Source: Paeniglutamicibacter terrestris
GTDB lineage: Bacteria > Actinomycetota > Actinomycetes > Actinomycetales > Micrococcaceae
Direction: 5' to 3'
Length of the DNA: 64,000 nucleotides
NCBI RefSeq assembly: GCF_012271785.1
Contig: NZ_JAAWVT010000014.1
Span: 1 to 64,000 of the forward strand
Part shown: positions 54,104-63,174 of the stretch, one piece after another
Position numbering within the stretch: position 1 is the first letter of the stretch
How the letters are laid out: the number at the start of each line of letters is the position of its first letter
Translations under genes and position numbers: made by a program
Notes under the pieces: generated by a model
The model's database searches: none
Told to the model about the DNA's origin: nothing
What the model saw: only the letters and a program-made list of their open reading frames with translations

Positions 54104-55375
54104 TTATGATCGGACGCTCGAGCTGGAATAGCCGATCAGAATCTTCGATCCCAGGGGCAGAGTTCCAACCGCCTGCTTCAAGACGATTTCGATCATGGTG
54201 ACGGTTATCGTCGTAGTCGATTTGCTTACCTTGTGCAAAGTGACCTGCCCCAGACCCGGCACCTGAATCACTGTGTTCGGGGCCACCGATGCATTGATTG
54301 CTGGCAATCCCGCGATCCTGAGATTGGCGAAAGTCGAGGTGTCTGTCAAAGTCACTTTGCCGCCTTCCGGGGAACGACTAGCACTGGTCTCCGCCTTGAT
54401 GGCGTCTGCCCGAATCAAGCCATTGAGAACATTGAGCCCGACGAGGTTGTTCGTCACGCTACTCTTGAGCGCGGGCGTCAAGACACCCGAGGTCTTCGTC
54501 GAGGAAGCCCCGACAGATGCGAGACCAGAGACGGTGACTCCGGCCAAGTTTGCCGCCGTGGTTCCGCCGCCGCATTTGACAGTCGCAAGCGCTGTCGGAC
54601 CTGACCCTATGAGACCAGTCAATAACGTAGCCTGAGTAGTAAATCCTGTACCCGCCAGATATCCTTTCTGCGGTGGCGTCAATTTGGCGATACTAACACC
54701 AAGATTAATGTCTGTTCCGGCCTTAACGCCCACTATCCCGGCTTTGAGGACCTGCACACGCAAGGCGGTCGTGGACACCACGTAGTTGCCGTCAATTAGT
54801 TGTTTCGACTGGCCATTCAGCGTAATTTTGCCCACCGACCCCAATACAGGCAATTTCAGGTCAATGATTGTGTTGGGAGCCGCACTGGCGCTAACGGGGA
54901 GACCCAGCACCTTGAGACTGGTTATGATCGACTTATTAGTACCGACAAATGCACCAGAGGCGCCCTTCTCCGCGGAGCTGTCGGAGGTAATAGCCCCGGC
55001 TGTGATGAGACCGCCCAACAGATTCGTACTGGCCACGGTTGATCGTGCGTCGATTCGCTTCCCGGTCGTTGAAAGGAGGGACTTGACACTGGTTGTCACC
55101 GCTCCGACATTTCCTACAGCCGGCACCTTCACAGCAGCCGCACTATTAGTACGAGTCTGGCCGGTGGCAGCGGTGCAGCTGACACCTGAATACGCTGTCG
55201 GACCCGAAGTGAGCGATTTGTCAGAATTGAAAATGTAGGAACCGTAGGCGATCCCCACGAAACCAGTACTGACCTGTGCTGGCGTGATACTTGGGACCGC
55301 AGCCTGTGACGGCGTCAACGATCCCGCAACAATTAGTGATAAGGCGCCAATCAGCGCCACGACTGTTCGTTTCAT
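54104..55375 (-). CDS. secreted choice-of-anchor P-like protein
   Basis: A 423-residue exported protein. A signal peptide (MKRTVVALIGALSLIVAGSL, cleavage probably after SQAA) is followed by two related halves. Each begins with a G-x-Y/T-A...C segment, passes through alternating Val/Ser/Thr/Leu-rich strands, and contains the recurring block [KR]-[VI]-x-G-L-P-[VA]-[NS]-x-[S]-x-A-P-N-T-[VI]-[IV]. This resembles actinobacterial choice-of-anchor P proteins. There is no LPxTG, membrane anchor or catalytic motif, so it is probably a secreted or loosely wall-bound protein. ATG 55375 is chosen since GGGGAG lies 6 nt upstream; a reading from 55429 only adds residues before the signal peptide. It stands alone between two gene-poor stretches. 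Confidence 0.72.
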   Translation of the reverse strand: MKRTVVALIGALSLIVAGSLTPSQAAVPSITPAQVSTGFVGIAYGSYIFNSDKSLTSGPTAYSGVSCTAATGQTRTNSAAAVKVPAVGNVGAVTTSVKSLLSTTGKRIDARSTVASTNLLGGLITAGAITSDSSAEKGASGAFVGTNKSIITSLKVLGLPVSASAAPNTIIDLKLPVLGSVGKITLNGQSKQLIDGNYVVSTTALRVQVLKAGIVGVKAGTDINLGVSIAKLTPPQKGYLAGTGFTTQATLLTGLIGSGPTALATVKCGGGTTAANLAGVTVSGLASVGASSTKTSGVLTPALKSSVTNNLVGLNVLNGLIRADAIKAETSASRSPEGGKVTLTDTSTFANLRIAGLPAINASVAPNTVIQVPGLGQVTLHKVSKSTTTITVTMIEIVLKQAVGTLPLGSKILIGYSSSSVRS

Positions 55376-55429
55376 AAATTTCTCCCCAGAACAAAAATGA
55401 CACGAGACCTCGCCGCTCGCAGTGGTCAC

Positions 55430-56140
55430 AGATTACTCCCTGAAGTCAGGGCGAACAATAGAACAAAAAGAGCAGATAGATCGCGCTACCTGCCGCGAAA
55501 GCACAATTTCGCTCTCGGTCGATACCTCATTGGGTTATACGGCATTTCGTCGTTTTCACGAGGCCCTGGGCTAAAGCACAGTAGTCCGGAACCACCCAGC
55601 TGACCAAGCGTCTTCAATGTTAGGTGCGGATAGAAGAGTGTCAGAGAACGAAGGAAAAGATGACACCGCCCGCGTCCTACCTAAGTTGGGCGTAGCGAGG
55701 ACCGCGTGAGGCCGTACGATCTGAGACGCCGTAAGCCCAGTGCTAGCGAGGTTCGAGCGCACGTATCTTGCGCATCTGCTGCCACCATCGGAGCTGCGCT
55801 GGGCAAAACTCCAGGCGGAGGACTATAAAGCGACTGCCACTCCAATATCTTGGCCGGACAAGCGTCCTGATGGGGAGAAATGCTCACCAACATCAAAGCT
55901 CGACGCTCATCAATCGAACCCTCAGAGGCAGTCTACGGACCAATCGAACCCATCTGCTGGCTTTCACTCGAGTTCAGAAACATCCCCAACTTCAAATGGC
56001 GAACTTTTCTTGGAGCCGACGGCCACTGTCCATACCGAATCAAAAAATGCCCCCAAGCCCCTTTACGAGGAGCCGAGTTAACTGGCGAAGGGGATGGATC
56101 TCTTTCGAATCCCATCCCCTACCCAATAAAAGCGACTTGG
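55430..56140. other. about 710-bp region without a convincing gene
   Basis: Several overlapping frames exist, but none has a ribosome site, family motif or consistent codon use. Those reaching past 56140 run antisense into ilvE. It could be the promoter region of the secreted protein gene plus decayed sequence. Confidence 0.5.
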
Positions 56141-57235
56141 TTAGGCCAAGCGCTCAAGCCAACCGTGGCGGTCTTCTACCGTTCCGGTTTGAATCCCAAG
56201 CAATTCATCACGCAGAGCCATGGTGACCGCGCCTGCGGCAGCATCCGGATTGCCGATGTGCTCCTCGCCGTTCTTCAACACACCAATTGGTGTGATGACC
56301 GCTGCCGTGCCACAAGCGAAGACCTCAGCAATGTCTCCATTCGCGATGCCGTCACGCCATTCACCCAGGGTGATGGTGCGCTCTTCAACTTCGAGCCCAC
56401 GATCTTGTGCCAGCTGAATAATTGAAGAACGAGTAATTCCTTCAAGGATGGTGCCGGTCAGCCGCGGCGTGACAAGCTTTCCGCTCTTCATCACGAAGAA
56501 GACGTTCATGCCTCCGAGTTCCTCAACGGCCTCATTGTTGAATGGGTCAAGGAAGAGCACTTGCTTGCAACCGTTTTGTTCGGCTTCAAGTTGGGCAATT
56601 AAGGATGCAGCATAGTTTCCGCCACACTTCGCCGAACCGGTGCCGCCACGGCCGGCACGAGCGTAATTATGGGAAACCCAGATACCTACTGGCTTCAGCT
56701 CACCGCCAAAGTAGTTTCCTGCGGGGGAAGCGATGACTCGGTAGGAGACGTTTCGAGCTGCGCGAACACCCAGGAATGCTTCGGTGGCAATCATGAAGGG
56801 GCGGAGGTAGAGAGCCTCCCCTTCGCCGTTGGGAACCCACTGAACGTCTGCGCGCACCAAGTTCCGCAACGAATCGACAAAGACGTCCTCATCAAGCTGC
56901 GGGAGAGCTAGTCGCTCGGCCGAACGGTTCAACCGGGCCGCATTGGCATGGGGGCGGAACGTCCAGACGCTGCCATCAGCATGTCGGTATGCCTTCAGGC
57001 CTTCAAAGATTTCTTGGCCGTAATGCAGAACCGAGGCGGCTGGGTCCATGGCAATCGGACCGTATGGCTCGATGCGGGCGTTGCTCCAGGTACCCGTGGA
57101 GTCTTCAGCTGTCGCGGCCCAATCAATGACGGCCGTGTGGTCGGTGAAGAAATCCCCGAAACCCGGGTTGGCTAGTATCTCCGCGCGCTCCTGATCACTT
57201 TTTCGGTGTGTTGAGAGATCTTCAATGAATTCCAT
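56141..57235 (-). CDS. ilvE: branched-chain amino acid aminotransferase
   Basis: A 364-residue fold-type IV PLP enzyme that catalyses the last step of leucine, isoleucine and valine synthesis. HYGQEIFEGLKAYRHADGSV is the substrate-entry region. SAKCGGNYAASLIAQ carries the PLP lysine, and EELGGMNVFFVMK with GITRSSIIQLA completes the cofactor pocket. FACGTAAVITPIG is the C-terminal signature of the eukaryote-like (type II) subgroup usual in actinobacteria. The start is ATG with GAGGAAG upstream. It follows leuB on the same strand with a hairpin between them. Confidence 0.97.
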   Translation of the reverse strand: MEFIEDLSTHRKSDQERAEILANPGFGDFFTDHTAVIDWAATAEDSTGTWSNARIEPYGPIAMDPAASVLHYGQEIFEGLKAYRHADGSVWTFRPHANAARLNRSAERLALPQLDEDVFVDSLRNLVRADVQWVPNGEGEALYLRPFMIATEAFLGVRAARNVSYRVIASPAGNYFGGELKPVGIWVSHNYARAGRGGTGSAKCGGNYAASLIAQLEAEQNGCKQVLFLDPFNNEAVEELGGMNVFFVMKSGKLVTPRLTGTILEGITRSSIIQLAQDRGLEVEERTITLGEWRDGIANGDIAEVFACGTAAVITPIGVLKNGEEHIGNPDAAAGAVTMALRDELLGIQTGTVEDRHGWLERLA

Positions 57236-57271
57236 GATGCCGTCAGGCTTCCTCTTCGACTGGGTATCAGC

Positions 57272-57299
57272 GCTGGCAAGCCCTAATGGACTTGCCAGC
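57272..57299 (-). terminator. hairpin between leuB and ilvE
   Basis: GCTGGCAAG and CTTGCCAGC form a perfect 9-bp stem with a 10-nt loop, 36 bp after the leuB stop. It lacks a T-run and may reduce rather than stop readthrough into ilvE. Confidence 0.5.
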
Positions 57300-57335
57300 C
57301 TAAGATTTGGTTCCTAAATGAACCTATGTTCCACC

Positions 57336-58394
57336 CTAAGCCAGTGCGGCGATGATTGCATCGCCGATCTCGCTCGTGGTGCGCGGGTCGGTCATTTCAT
57401 CACGTGATGCAACATCGCCTTCGACGGCTGCCTCAACACGACGGGCCAGCTCTGGCAGGCCCACATGGTCGAGCAAGAGAGCCGTCGAGAGGATTGCAGC
57501 CGTCGGATCAGCCTTCTGCTGACCGGCAATATCCGGAGCAGATCCGTGTACCGGTTCAAACATGGATGGTGCGGTGCGATCCATATTGATGTTTCCCGAA
57601 GCCGCCAAGCCAATACCACCGGTGATGGCGCCAGCTTGGTCCGTCAAAATGTCACCGAAGAGATTGTCGGTGACAATAACATCGAAGCGCGAGGGGTTCG
57701 TGGTCATGAAGATGGTTGCCGCATCCACGTGCAAGTAATCGTGAGTGACCTCGGGGAATTCTGGGGCGATGGCTTCCACCGCACGTCGCCACAGGTGTCC
57801 GGCGAAAACAAGGACATTGTGCTTGTGGACCAACGTCAGGTGCTTGCGTGGGCGATCATTAGCGCGGCGGAACGCATCGCGCACGACGCGCTCAACACCG
57901 TGTGCCGTGTTAATGGAAACTTCAGTGGCGATTTCATGAGGGGTCCCGGCACGAAGGACACCGCCGTTACCCACGTAAGGACCTTCGGTTCCTTCTCGTA
58001 CCACGATGAAGTCAATCTCACCGGGATTGGCCAGCGGGCTCGGAACTCCTGGGTAAAGCTTGGAGGGACGCAGGTTCACGAAGTGGTCAAGACTGAAGCG
58101 CAGCTTGAGAAGCATCTCTCGCTCGATCAATCCCGAGGGGATCCGAGTGTCACCCGGTGCGGCACCCACAGCGCCAAAGAGGATAGCGTCATGGGAACGC
58201 AAGGCGGTGAGTGTCTCTTCGGGGAGCGTCTCACCGGTCTCAAGCCAGTGTTCGGCACCAAGTTTGTAGTTGGTCAGCTTCAGGTTTACACCGGTGTTTA
58301 CCGTGACCACCTGCAGGACCTTAACTGCTTCGGCAATTACTTCAGGACCAATGCCATCACCTGGAATGACGGCAATATTCAAGGATTCGCTCAT
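57336..58394 (-). CDS. leuB: 3-isopropylmalate dehydrogenase
   Basis: A 352-residue beta-decarboxylating dehydrogenase that oxidises 3-isopropylmalate in leucine synthesis. [20 protein letters not shown] is the N-terminal NAD-family signature. [33 protein letters not shown] and the C-terminal [14 protein letters not shown] complete the pattern. The [12 protein letters not shown] loop with a later Asp matches NAD rather than NADP use. Length is normal. It is separated from leuCD by 14 kb and paired with ilvE, and it is divergent from a two-component system. Confidence 0.97.
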   Translation of the reverse strand: MSESLNIAVIPGDGIGPEVIAEAVKVLQVVTVNTGVNLKLTNYKLGAEHWLETGETLPEETLTALRSHDAILFGAVGAAPGDTRIPSGLIEREMLLKLRFSLDHFVNLRPSKLYPGVPSPLANPGEIDFIVVREGTEGPYVGNGGVLRAGTPHEIATEVSINTAHGVERVVRDAFRRANDRPRKHLTLVHKHNVLVFAGHLWRRAVEAIAPEFPEVTHDYLHVDAATIFMTTNPSRFDVIVTDNLFGDILTDQAGAITGGIGLAASGNINMDRTAPSMFEPVHGSAPDIAGQQKADPTAAILSTALLLDHVGLPELARRVEAAVEGDVASRDEMTDPRTTSEIGDAIIAALA

Positions 58395-58563
58395 GACACA
58401 TGAGTTTATCGACTCGTATCACTATGTGAGCAACCCGTCTCACAATATGGTCATCGGTGGTGACGTTCCCTCTAAATCTCATGCCTTGGCATGAGGAACC
58501 GCGTGACAATTCACCGTAGGCTTGTTGCGAGAGACGCCTCCAAGATTTTTACCCAGGAAACGA

Positions 58564-59751
58564 ATGACGCCGCACCGCACAATAGACAAATGGATTCGAG
58601 AGCATCCAGCCAAGATGGACCTCATCTTCGGGCTTTTTATTTTTCTCGTCTTTGGCGTGATATCGGGAGTCGCTTTCTCTGCCAATGGATACGGTTATTT
58701 CGCCGCTGTCCTGGCCCTTGCCCAAACCTTTCCGCTCATTTGGCGTCGAAAACATCTAGGTTTCGTCGCAACAGTGATTGTGCTTGCTCATCTACTCCAA
58801 GTTCTCACTATGGATCAGATGATGCCCTCGCAGGTCGCCGTTCCGATCACCGTGTATACGCTGGCCGCCTACGGCAAACGATGGCAGTCAATGGTGGGTC
58901 TATCGGCAGGATTTGTGGGAGCGCTTTTAGGCAGCTTCCGCTACTCATATTTAGCTGGTTCACAATCGCTGTATGAGACCGTTGCCTCTTTTGTTGGCCT
59001 AGGATTGGTAGTTCTCGTCGCTTGGACGTTCGGGGATCTGGTCCGCACCCGCCGCTTGACGATGCAGACACTGGAAGATCGGGCCCGTCGATTAGAAATT
59101 GAGCGGGAACAAGAACGTTTGCTCGCTGCTGCCGATGAACGCAGCCACATAGCTAGAGAAATGCATGACATAGTGGCCCATTCCCTATCGGTGATCATTA
59201 CACAGTCCGACGGAGCTCGCTATGCCAGTGAACAAGATCCTCACATCGCGCGAGAAACTCTTGCCACCATTTCGCAAACAGGCCGTGAATCCTTGCGAGA
59301 GATGCGTCGGTTGCTCGGTGTCTTGCGAAGTGATGACGAAGCATCCACCCACCCCCTGCCGACGCTCACTGACATTCCCGACCTCTTGGAAGCCACCCGA
59401 AAAATCGGCCTCCAAATCATATTTGAACAGGATGGAAGCGCCCGACGGCAACTTCCCGCCGGTGCAGAACTCACCGCATACCGAGCAATGCAGGAGGCAC
59501 TCACAAACGTTCTCAAGCATGCCGGCCCAGAAACCACCGTGAGAGTGACCCTTCATTGGGATAACCGGGGATTCAACCTGCAGGTCTCTGACAATGGACG
59601 GGGCGCCGGGGCGCTAACGTCGGCTGATGCCGGCCAAGGACTAAGAGGCATGATCGAACGCGTTGCACTTTATGAAGGCCGCGTTGATGCAGGACCACAG
59701 GCCGGCGGCGGCTTTCGCGTAAACGTATTTATCCCCTACACCGAGGAATAA
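58564..59751 (+). CDS. sensor histidine kinase, NarL-type
   Basis: A 395-residue membrane sensor kinase. Residues about 18-150 form four or five membrane helices without a large external domain, which points to sensing within or at the membrane. The dimerisation domain has IAREMHDIVAHSLSVIITQ with the phosphoacceptor His of the HisKA_3 family. The catalytic domain shows ALTNVLKHAGPET (N box) and DNGRGAGAL (G1). This is the class of actinobacterial kinases that pair with LuxR-type regulators, sometimes for envelope stress; the signal is unknown. ATG 58564 is chosen for AGGAAACG upstream; TTG 58522 would add 14 residues. The response regulator follows after 5 bp. Confidence 0.92.
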   Translation: MTPHRTIDKWIREHPAKMDLIFGLFIFLVFGVISGVAFSANGYGYFAAVLALAQTFPLIWRRKHLGFVATVIVLAHLLQVLTMDQMMPSQVAVPITVYTLAAYGKRWQSMVGLSAGFVGALLGSFRYSYLAGSQSLYETVASFVGLGLVVLVAWTFGDLVRTRRLTMQTLEDRARRLEIEREQERLLAAADERSHIAREMHDIVAHSLSVIITQSDGARYASEQDPHIARETLATISQTGRESLREMRRLLGVLRSDDEASTHPLPTLTDIPDLLEATRKIGLQIIFEQDGSARRQLPAGAELTAYRAMQEALTNVLKHAGPETTVRVTLHWDNRGFNLQVSDNGRGAGALTSADAGQGLRGMIERVALYEGRVDAGPQAGGGFRVNVFIPYTEE

Positions 59752-59756
59752 GAGAC

Positions 59757-60446
59757 TTGCCTAAAGATAATCCCATCCGGGTTGCACTCGTCGATGATCA
59801 GCTTTTAGTTAGAAGTGGATTCAGGATGCTCATCAATTCACAAGCCGACTTAGAGGTCGTTGCCGAGGCCTCAAATGGTCGAGAAGCTATCTCGTCCTTG
59901 GCCCTTGCCTCCTCGGATGTCATTCTCATGGATGTCCGAATGCCCGAAATGAATGGGATCGAAACTACCGAACATTTACTGGCAGGGAAAACGAAAGACG
60001 TTCCTGGACCAAAAATCATCGTCCTCACCACATTCGATCTTGATGAGTACGCACTATCGGCAATTAGGGCTGGTGCTAGTGGCTTTCTTCTTAAAGACAC
60101 TCCCCCGGAAGAACTCTTGGACTCGATCCGGACAGTGCACCGTGGTGATGCCGTCATAGCCCCTTCAACCACTCGCAGGCTCCTGGACCACGTCGCGCCC
60201 ATGCTACGCAGTACGACGCTCCCAGACAGTGCTCACGTAAAAGCGGTAGAATCCTTGACCCGACGAGAACATGAAGTGTTTTCACTCATCGCCAACGGCA
60301 GATCAAATCCCGAAATCGCAACCGCGCTCTTTCTATCCGAAGCCACCGTCAAAACTCATGTTGGTCATATTTTGGCCAAACTCAGCGCGCGCGATCGTGT
60401 TCAGGCGGTTGTCATTGCCTATGAAACCGGAATCGTCACCCCGTAA
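59757..60446 (+). CDS. LuxR/NarL family response regulator
   Basis: A 229-residue response regulator partnered with the preceding kinase. The receiver domain (about 1-125) has VALVDDQLLVRSGF, the phosphoacceptor Asp in DVILMDVRMPEMNG, VLTTFDLDEYALSAIRAGA and the Lys of FLLKDTP. The C-terminal GerE-type helix-turn-helix reads LTRREHEVFSLIANGRSNPEIATALFLS (shown in part) with ATVKTHVGHILAKL. The start is TTG 59757 with AAGAG nearby. It ends at an 18-bp perfect hairpin. Regulated genes are unknown; leuB-ilvE on one side and a polysaccharide locus on the other are candidates by position only. Confidence 0.94.
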   Translation: MPKDNPIRVALVDDQLLVRSGFRMLINSQADLEVVAEASNGREAISSLALASSDVILMDVRMPEMNGIETTEHLLAGKTKDVPGPKIIVLTTFDLDEYALSAIRAGASGFLLKDTPPEELLDSIRTVHRGDAVIAPSTTRRLLDHVAPMLRSTTLPDSAHVKAVESLTRREHEVFSLIANGRSNPEIATALFLSEATVKTHVGHILAKLSARDRVQAVVIAYETGIVTP

Positions 60447-60524
60447 AACCCTCCTTAGGTACACATTGGACGCTCAGTCAGTATGGTTGCTCGTCTATCA
60501 CTTCATAGGTGGGGAGCAAAGCGA

Positions 60525-60565
60525 AAGGCCTTGGTCCCAAACAGTACGTTTGGGACCAAGGCCTT
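60525..60565. terminator. bidirectional terminator between response regulator and wecB
   Basis: AAGGCCTTGGTCCCAAAC and GTTTGGGACCAAGGCCTT form a perfect 18-bp stem around AGTAC, between the converging genes. Tails are GAACT on the plus strand and TCGCTTTGCTCC on the minus strand. Confidence 0.8.
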
Positions 60566-60582
60566 GAACTATCGAGCCGTGC

Positions 60583-61767
60583 TTAGAGGCTTGTAGCCTT
60601 TACCAGACTGTCCTCGGACGCTAAGTTCGAATCGAAGTCATCCAATCGAGTACCAACGCCAAGCAACTCGGCAATAGCCGCAACCGTACGAACGGCAGCT
60701 TTACCATCCCCGTAGGGGTTGGTGGCCAAGGCCATTTTTTCGTATTCCTGAACGTCGTTGAGCAACAGTTCGACAGACTCAAAGATCGTCTCTTCGTCGG
60801 TGCCGATGAGCTTCACGGTACCCGCAACAACGGCTTCGGGGCGTTCTGTGTTTTCGCGCATGACGAGCACCGGCTTCCCCAAGCTCGGAGCTTCTTCCTG
60901 GACTCCGCCTGAGTCGGTCAAGACGATGTTCGCGGCAGCAATCAAACGAGTGAATTCACCGTAGGCCAAAGGCTCGGTCAAGGTGATGTTTGAGATGCCA
61001 TCGATTTCCGGCAGCAACGCTTCGCGCACTGCCGGGTTACGGTGCAGCGGCAAAATGAATTCAACGTCGGTTTCGATGGCTGCCAGACGCGCCAGTGCTC
61101 GACCAATACCGCGCATGGGCTCGCCCTGGTTTTCGCGCCTGTGGGTGGTCACCAAAACGATCTTGCGGCCTGAAGCAACCAACGCTTCAAGCTGAGGATC
61201 ACCGAACGGAACATTCTTTTCAACGACTGCGAACAACGCGTCGATAACCGTGTTACCGGTGACCGAGATCGTCTTCGGATCGATCGTCTCATTGATCAGG
61301 TTCAGCTGGCTCAGGCTTGTCGGCGCGAGGTGCAGACTTGCGATCTGAGAAGTCATCTTGCGGTTCGCCTCTTCAGGGAACGGCGAGAAGATGTCATAGC
61401 TACGCAGTCCGGCTTCAGCGTGGATCACTGGGATTCCCCGGTAGAAGGCCGCGATGGCACCAGCTGTGGACGTCGTGGTGTCTCCCTGGACAACCACGGC
61501 ATCCGGCTTTTCCTTCTCGAAGATCTCGTCAAGACCATTGATCGTCTTGGTGAGCAACGAGTTCAACGTCTGTCGCGGCTGAATGACATCCAAATCATAG
61601 TCAGGAGTGATGTCAAAGAGCTCATTCACCTGATCAAGCATTTCCCGATGCTGACCGGTGACGGTCACTACGCAATCAAAGAGCTCGGAATCCTTCAGAG
61701 CCTTAACAATCGGCGCCACCTTGATGGCTTCTGGCCGAGTGCCGTAAATCGGCATAATTTTCTTCAC
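60583..61767 (-). CDS. wecB: UDP-N-acetylglucosamine 2-epimerase (non-hydrolysing)
   Basis: A 394-residue epimerase interconverting UDP-GlcNAc and UDP-ManNAc. IYGTRPEAIKVAPIVKAL is the N-terminal signature. VTVTGQHREMLDQ, VHAEAGLRSYD, VTTHRRENQGEPMRGI and DSGGVQEEAPSLGKPVLVMR (20 residues, UDP-binding) are family blocks. UDP-ManNAc is a precursor of the teichoic acid linkage unit and, via WecC, of ManNAc uronate polymers. It starts at GTG 61767; the next ATG in frame is 4 codons later. It follows wecC by 54 bp on the same strand. Confidence 0.97.
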   Translation of the reverse strand: MKKIMPIYGTRPEAIKVAPIVKALKDSELFDCVVTVTGQHREMLDQVNELFDITPDYDLDVIQPRQTLNSLLTKTINGLDEIFEKEKPDAVVVQGDTTTSTAGAIAAFYRGIPVIHAEAGLRSYDIFSPFPEEANRKMTSQIASLHLAPTSLSQLNLINETIDPKTISVTGNTVIDALFAVVEKNVPFGDPQLEALVASGRKIVLVTTHRRENQGEPMRGIGRALARLAAIETDVEFILPLHRNPAVREALLPEIDGISNITLTEPLAYGEFTRLIAAANIVLTDSGGVQEEAPSLGKPVLVMRENTERPEAVVAGTVKLIGTDEETIFESVELLLNDVQEYEKMALATNPYGDGKAAVRTVAAIAELLGVGTRLDDFDSNLASEDSLVKATSL

Positions 61768-61821
61768 GATTACCTATCCGTTGGGGCGAGTGATGATGTG
61801 GATGGAAGTAACTCCATCAGA

Positions 61822-63054
61822 CTAGCGCCAAAGACCGCGAGTATCGATAACATCCTTGCCGGCCAATGCGGTTGCCGGTACTGCCTTGAACTGATCGTGA
61901 TCGACCAATACCACCACGGTGGAGGCGCTATCCAGGCCTTCTTCGGTGGTAACGAGGCGCACATTGTTGATGCCAGTCAGTGACTTAGGCATCTCTTCAA
62001 TGTGCGGCTCGACCAACAAGAATTCAACGTCAGCTGCCTTTTCGGCCAGCGAACGGGCAATCGCGATCGACGGCGATTCACGAAGATCGTCGATGTTGGC
62101 CTTGAAAGCCAAGCCCAAAACGGCAACTTTGCCATTGAAGCCCGGAGTTTGGGTCGACTCAATAACCTTGTCAACGACCCAGAAAGGCTTCGCATCATTG
62201 GTTTCGCGTGCCTGACGAATCAGCTTGGATTCTTCCGGGGCAGCAGAAACGATGAACCAAGGATCTACGGCGATGCAATGTCCGCCAACGCCTGGTCCAG
62301 GCTGCAGAATGTTGACGCGTGGGTGGTGATTGGCCAGCTCGATGAGTTCCCAGACGTCGATACCGATCTTGTCTGAGATCACCGACAGTTCGTTGGCAAA
62401 GGCGATATTGACGTCGCGGAAGGAATTCTCGACGAGCTTGGCCATTTCGGCAGTCGTCGCATCCGTGACAAGAATTTCGGCTTCGCAGAAGACGCTATAA
62501 AGATCCTTAGCCATCTGAGCTGCAACTGGGGTGATGCCACCGACGATGCGATCATTGGTGACGAGCTCTTCCATGACACGGCCGGGCAGGACTCGCTCGG
62601 GGCAGTGAGCAATGTGCAGTGTCGAGGCATCCAAATCTGGACGAGCAGCAAGCAAGCGATCGGCCATGTGCTGAGTGGCACCTGGAGGTGAAGTCGATTC
62701 CAAGATGACGAGCTCGTTGCCGCGAAGCTTCGGGGCGATCTTGTCGGCGGCAGCCTCAATGTAGGAGAGATCTGCAGTGTGGTCGGCGTTGAACGGAGTC
62801 GGAACAGCCACGATGTATGCGTCGGCTTCCGGCGTCTCGAAGCTGGCGGTCAAAGTACCGTTGGCCACGGCAGCGGCGACAAAGTCACCCAAGGCCGGCT
62901 CAACAAACGGAACCTCTCCACGGTTAACAGCTTCTACGGTGCGTGGCGTTACGTCGACGCCCTTGACGATGATGCCTTTGGAGGCAAGGATCGCTGCAGT
63001 CGGCAGACCGATGTAGCCAAGTCCAACTACGGCAACTTCTTTGATACTCGTCAC
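61822..63054 (-). CDS. wecC: UDP-N-acetyl-D-mannosamine dehydrogenase
   Basis: A 410-residue nucleotide-sugar dehydrogenase of the UDP-glucose/GDP-mannose family. VAVVGLGYIGLPTAAILAS is the NAD-binding loop. VPTPFN, ESTSPPGATQ and HCPERVLPGR are family motifs, with HCPERVLPG typical of the WecC/CapL branch. NILQPGPGVGGHCIAVDPWF contains the catalytic Cys. LGLAFKANIDDLRESP is the C-terminal signature. With WecB immediately downstream, UDP-ManNAcA is the expected product. GTG 63054 is chosen because the domain follows directly and AAGGGG is upstream; GTG 63087 adds an unrelated prefix. Confidence 0.94.
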   Translation of the reverse strand: MTSIKEVAVVGLGYIGLPTAAILASKGIIVKGVDVTPRTVEAVNRGEVPFVEPALGDFVAAAVANGTLTASFETPEADAYIVAVPTPFNADHTADLSYIEAAADKIAPKLRGNELVILESTSPPGATQHMADRLLAARPDLDASTLHIAHCPERVLPGRVMEELVTNDRIVGGITPVAAQMAKDLYSVFCEAEILVTDATTAEMAKLVENSFRDVNIAFANELSVISDKIGIDVWELIELANHHPRVNILQPGPGVGGHCIAVDPWFIVSAAPEESKLIRQARETNDAKPFWVVDKVIESTQTPGFNGKVAVLGLAFKANIDDLRESPSIAIARSLAEKAADVEFLLVEPHIEEMPKSLTGINNVRLVTTEEGLDSASTVVVLVDHDQFKAVPATALAGKDVIDTRGLWR

Positions 63055-63174
63055 TATGACGTTTCCCCTTGGTTCGAATGGACGCACCGCAGCGGGGCGT
63101 ATTTACCCAGCTGTGGCACTGAAGTTCAGGAGGCTACGATTCGTAACCTCGTTCAGAATACTGCATTTGTCCAT

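Noticed and set aside
55740-56425. Overlapping plus-strand frames of up to 181 codons before and into ilvE
   Set aside because: They have no ribosome site or family motif, the frames overlap each other, and the longest runs antisense through the conserved ilvE coding region.
57236-57335. Leucine attenuator or T-box before ilvE
   Set aside because: There is a simple hairpin but no leader peptide rich in branched-chain codons, no T-box sequence and no alternative pairing.
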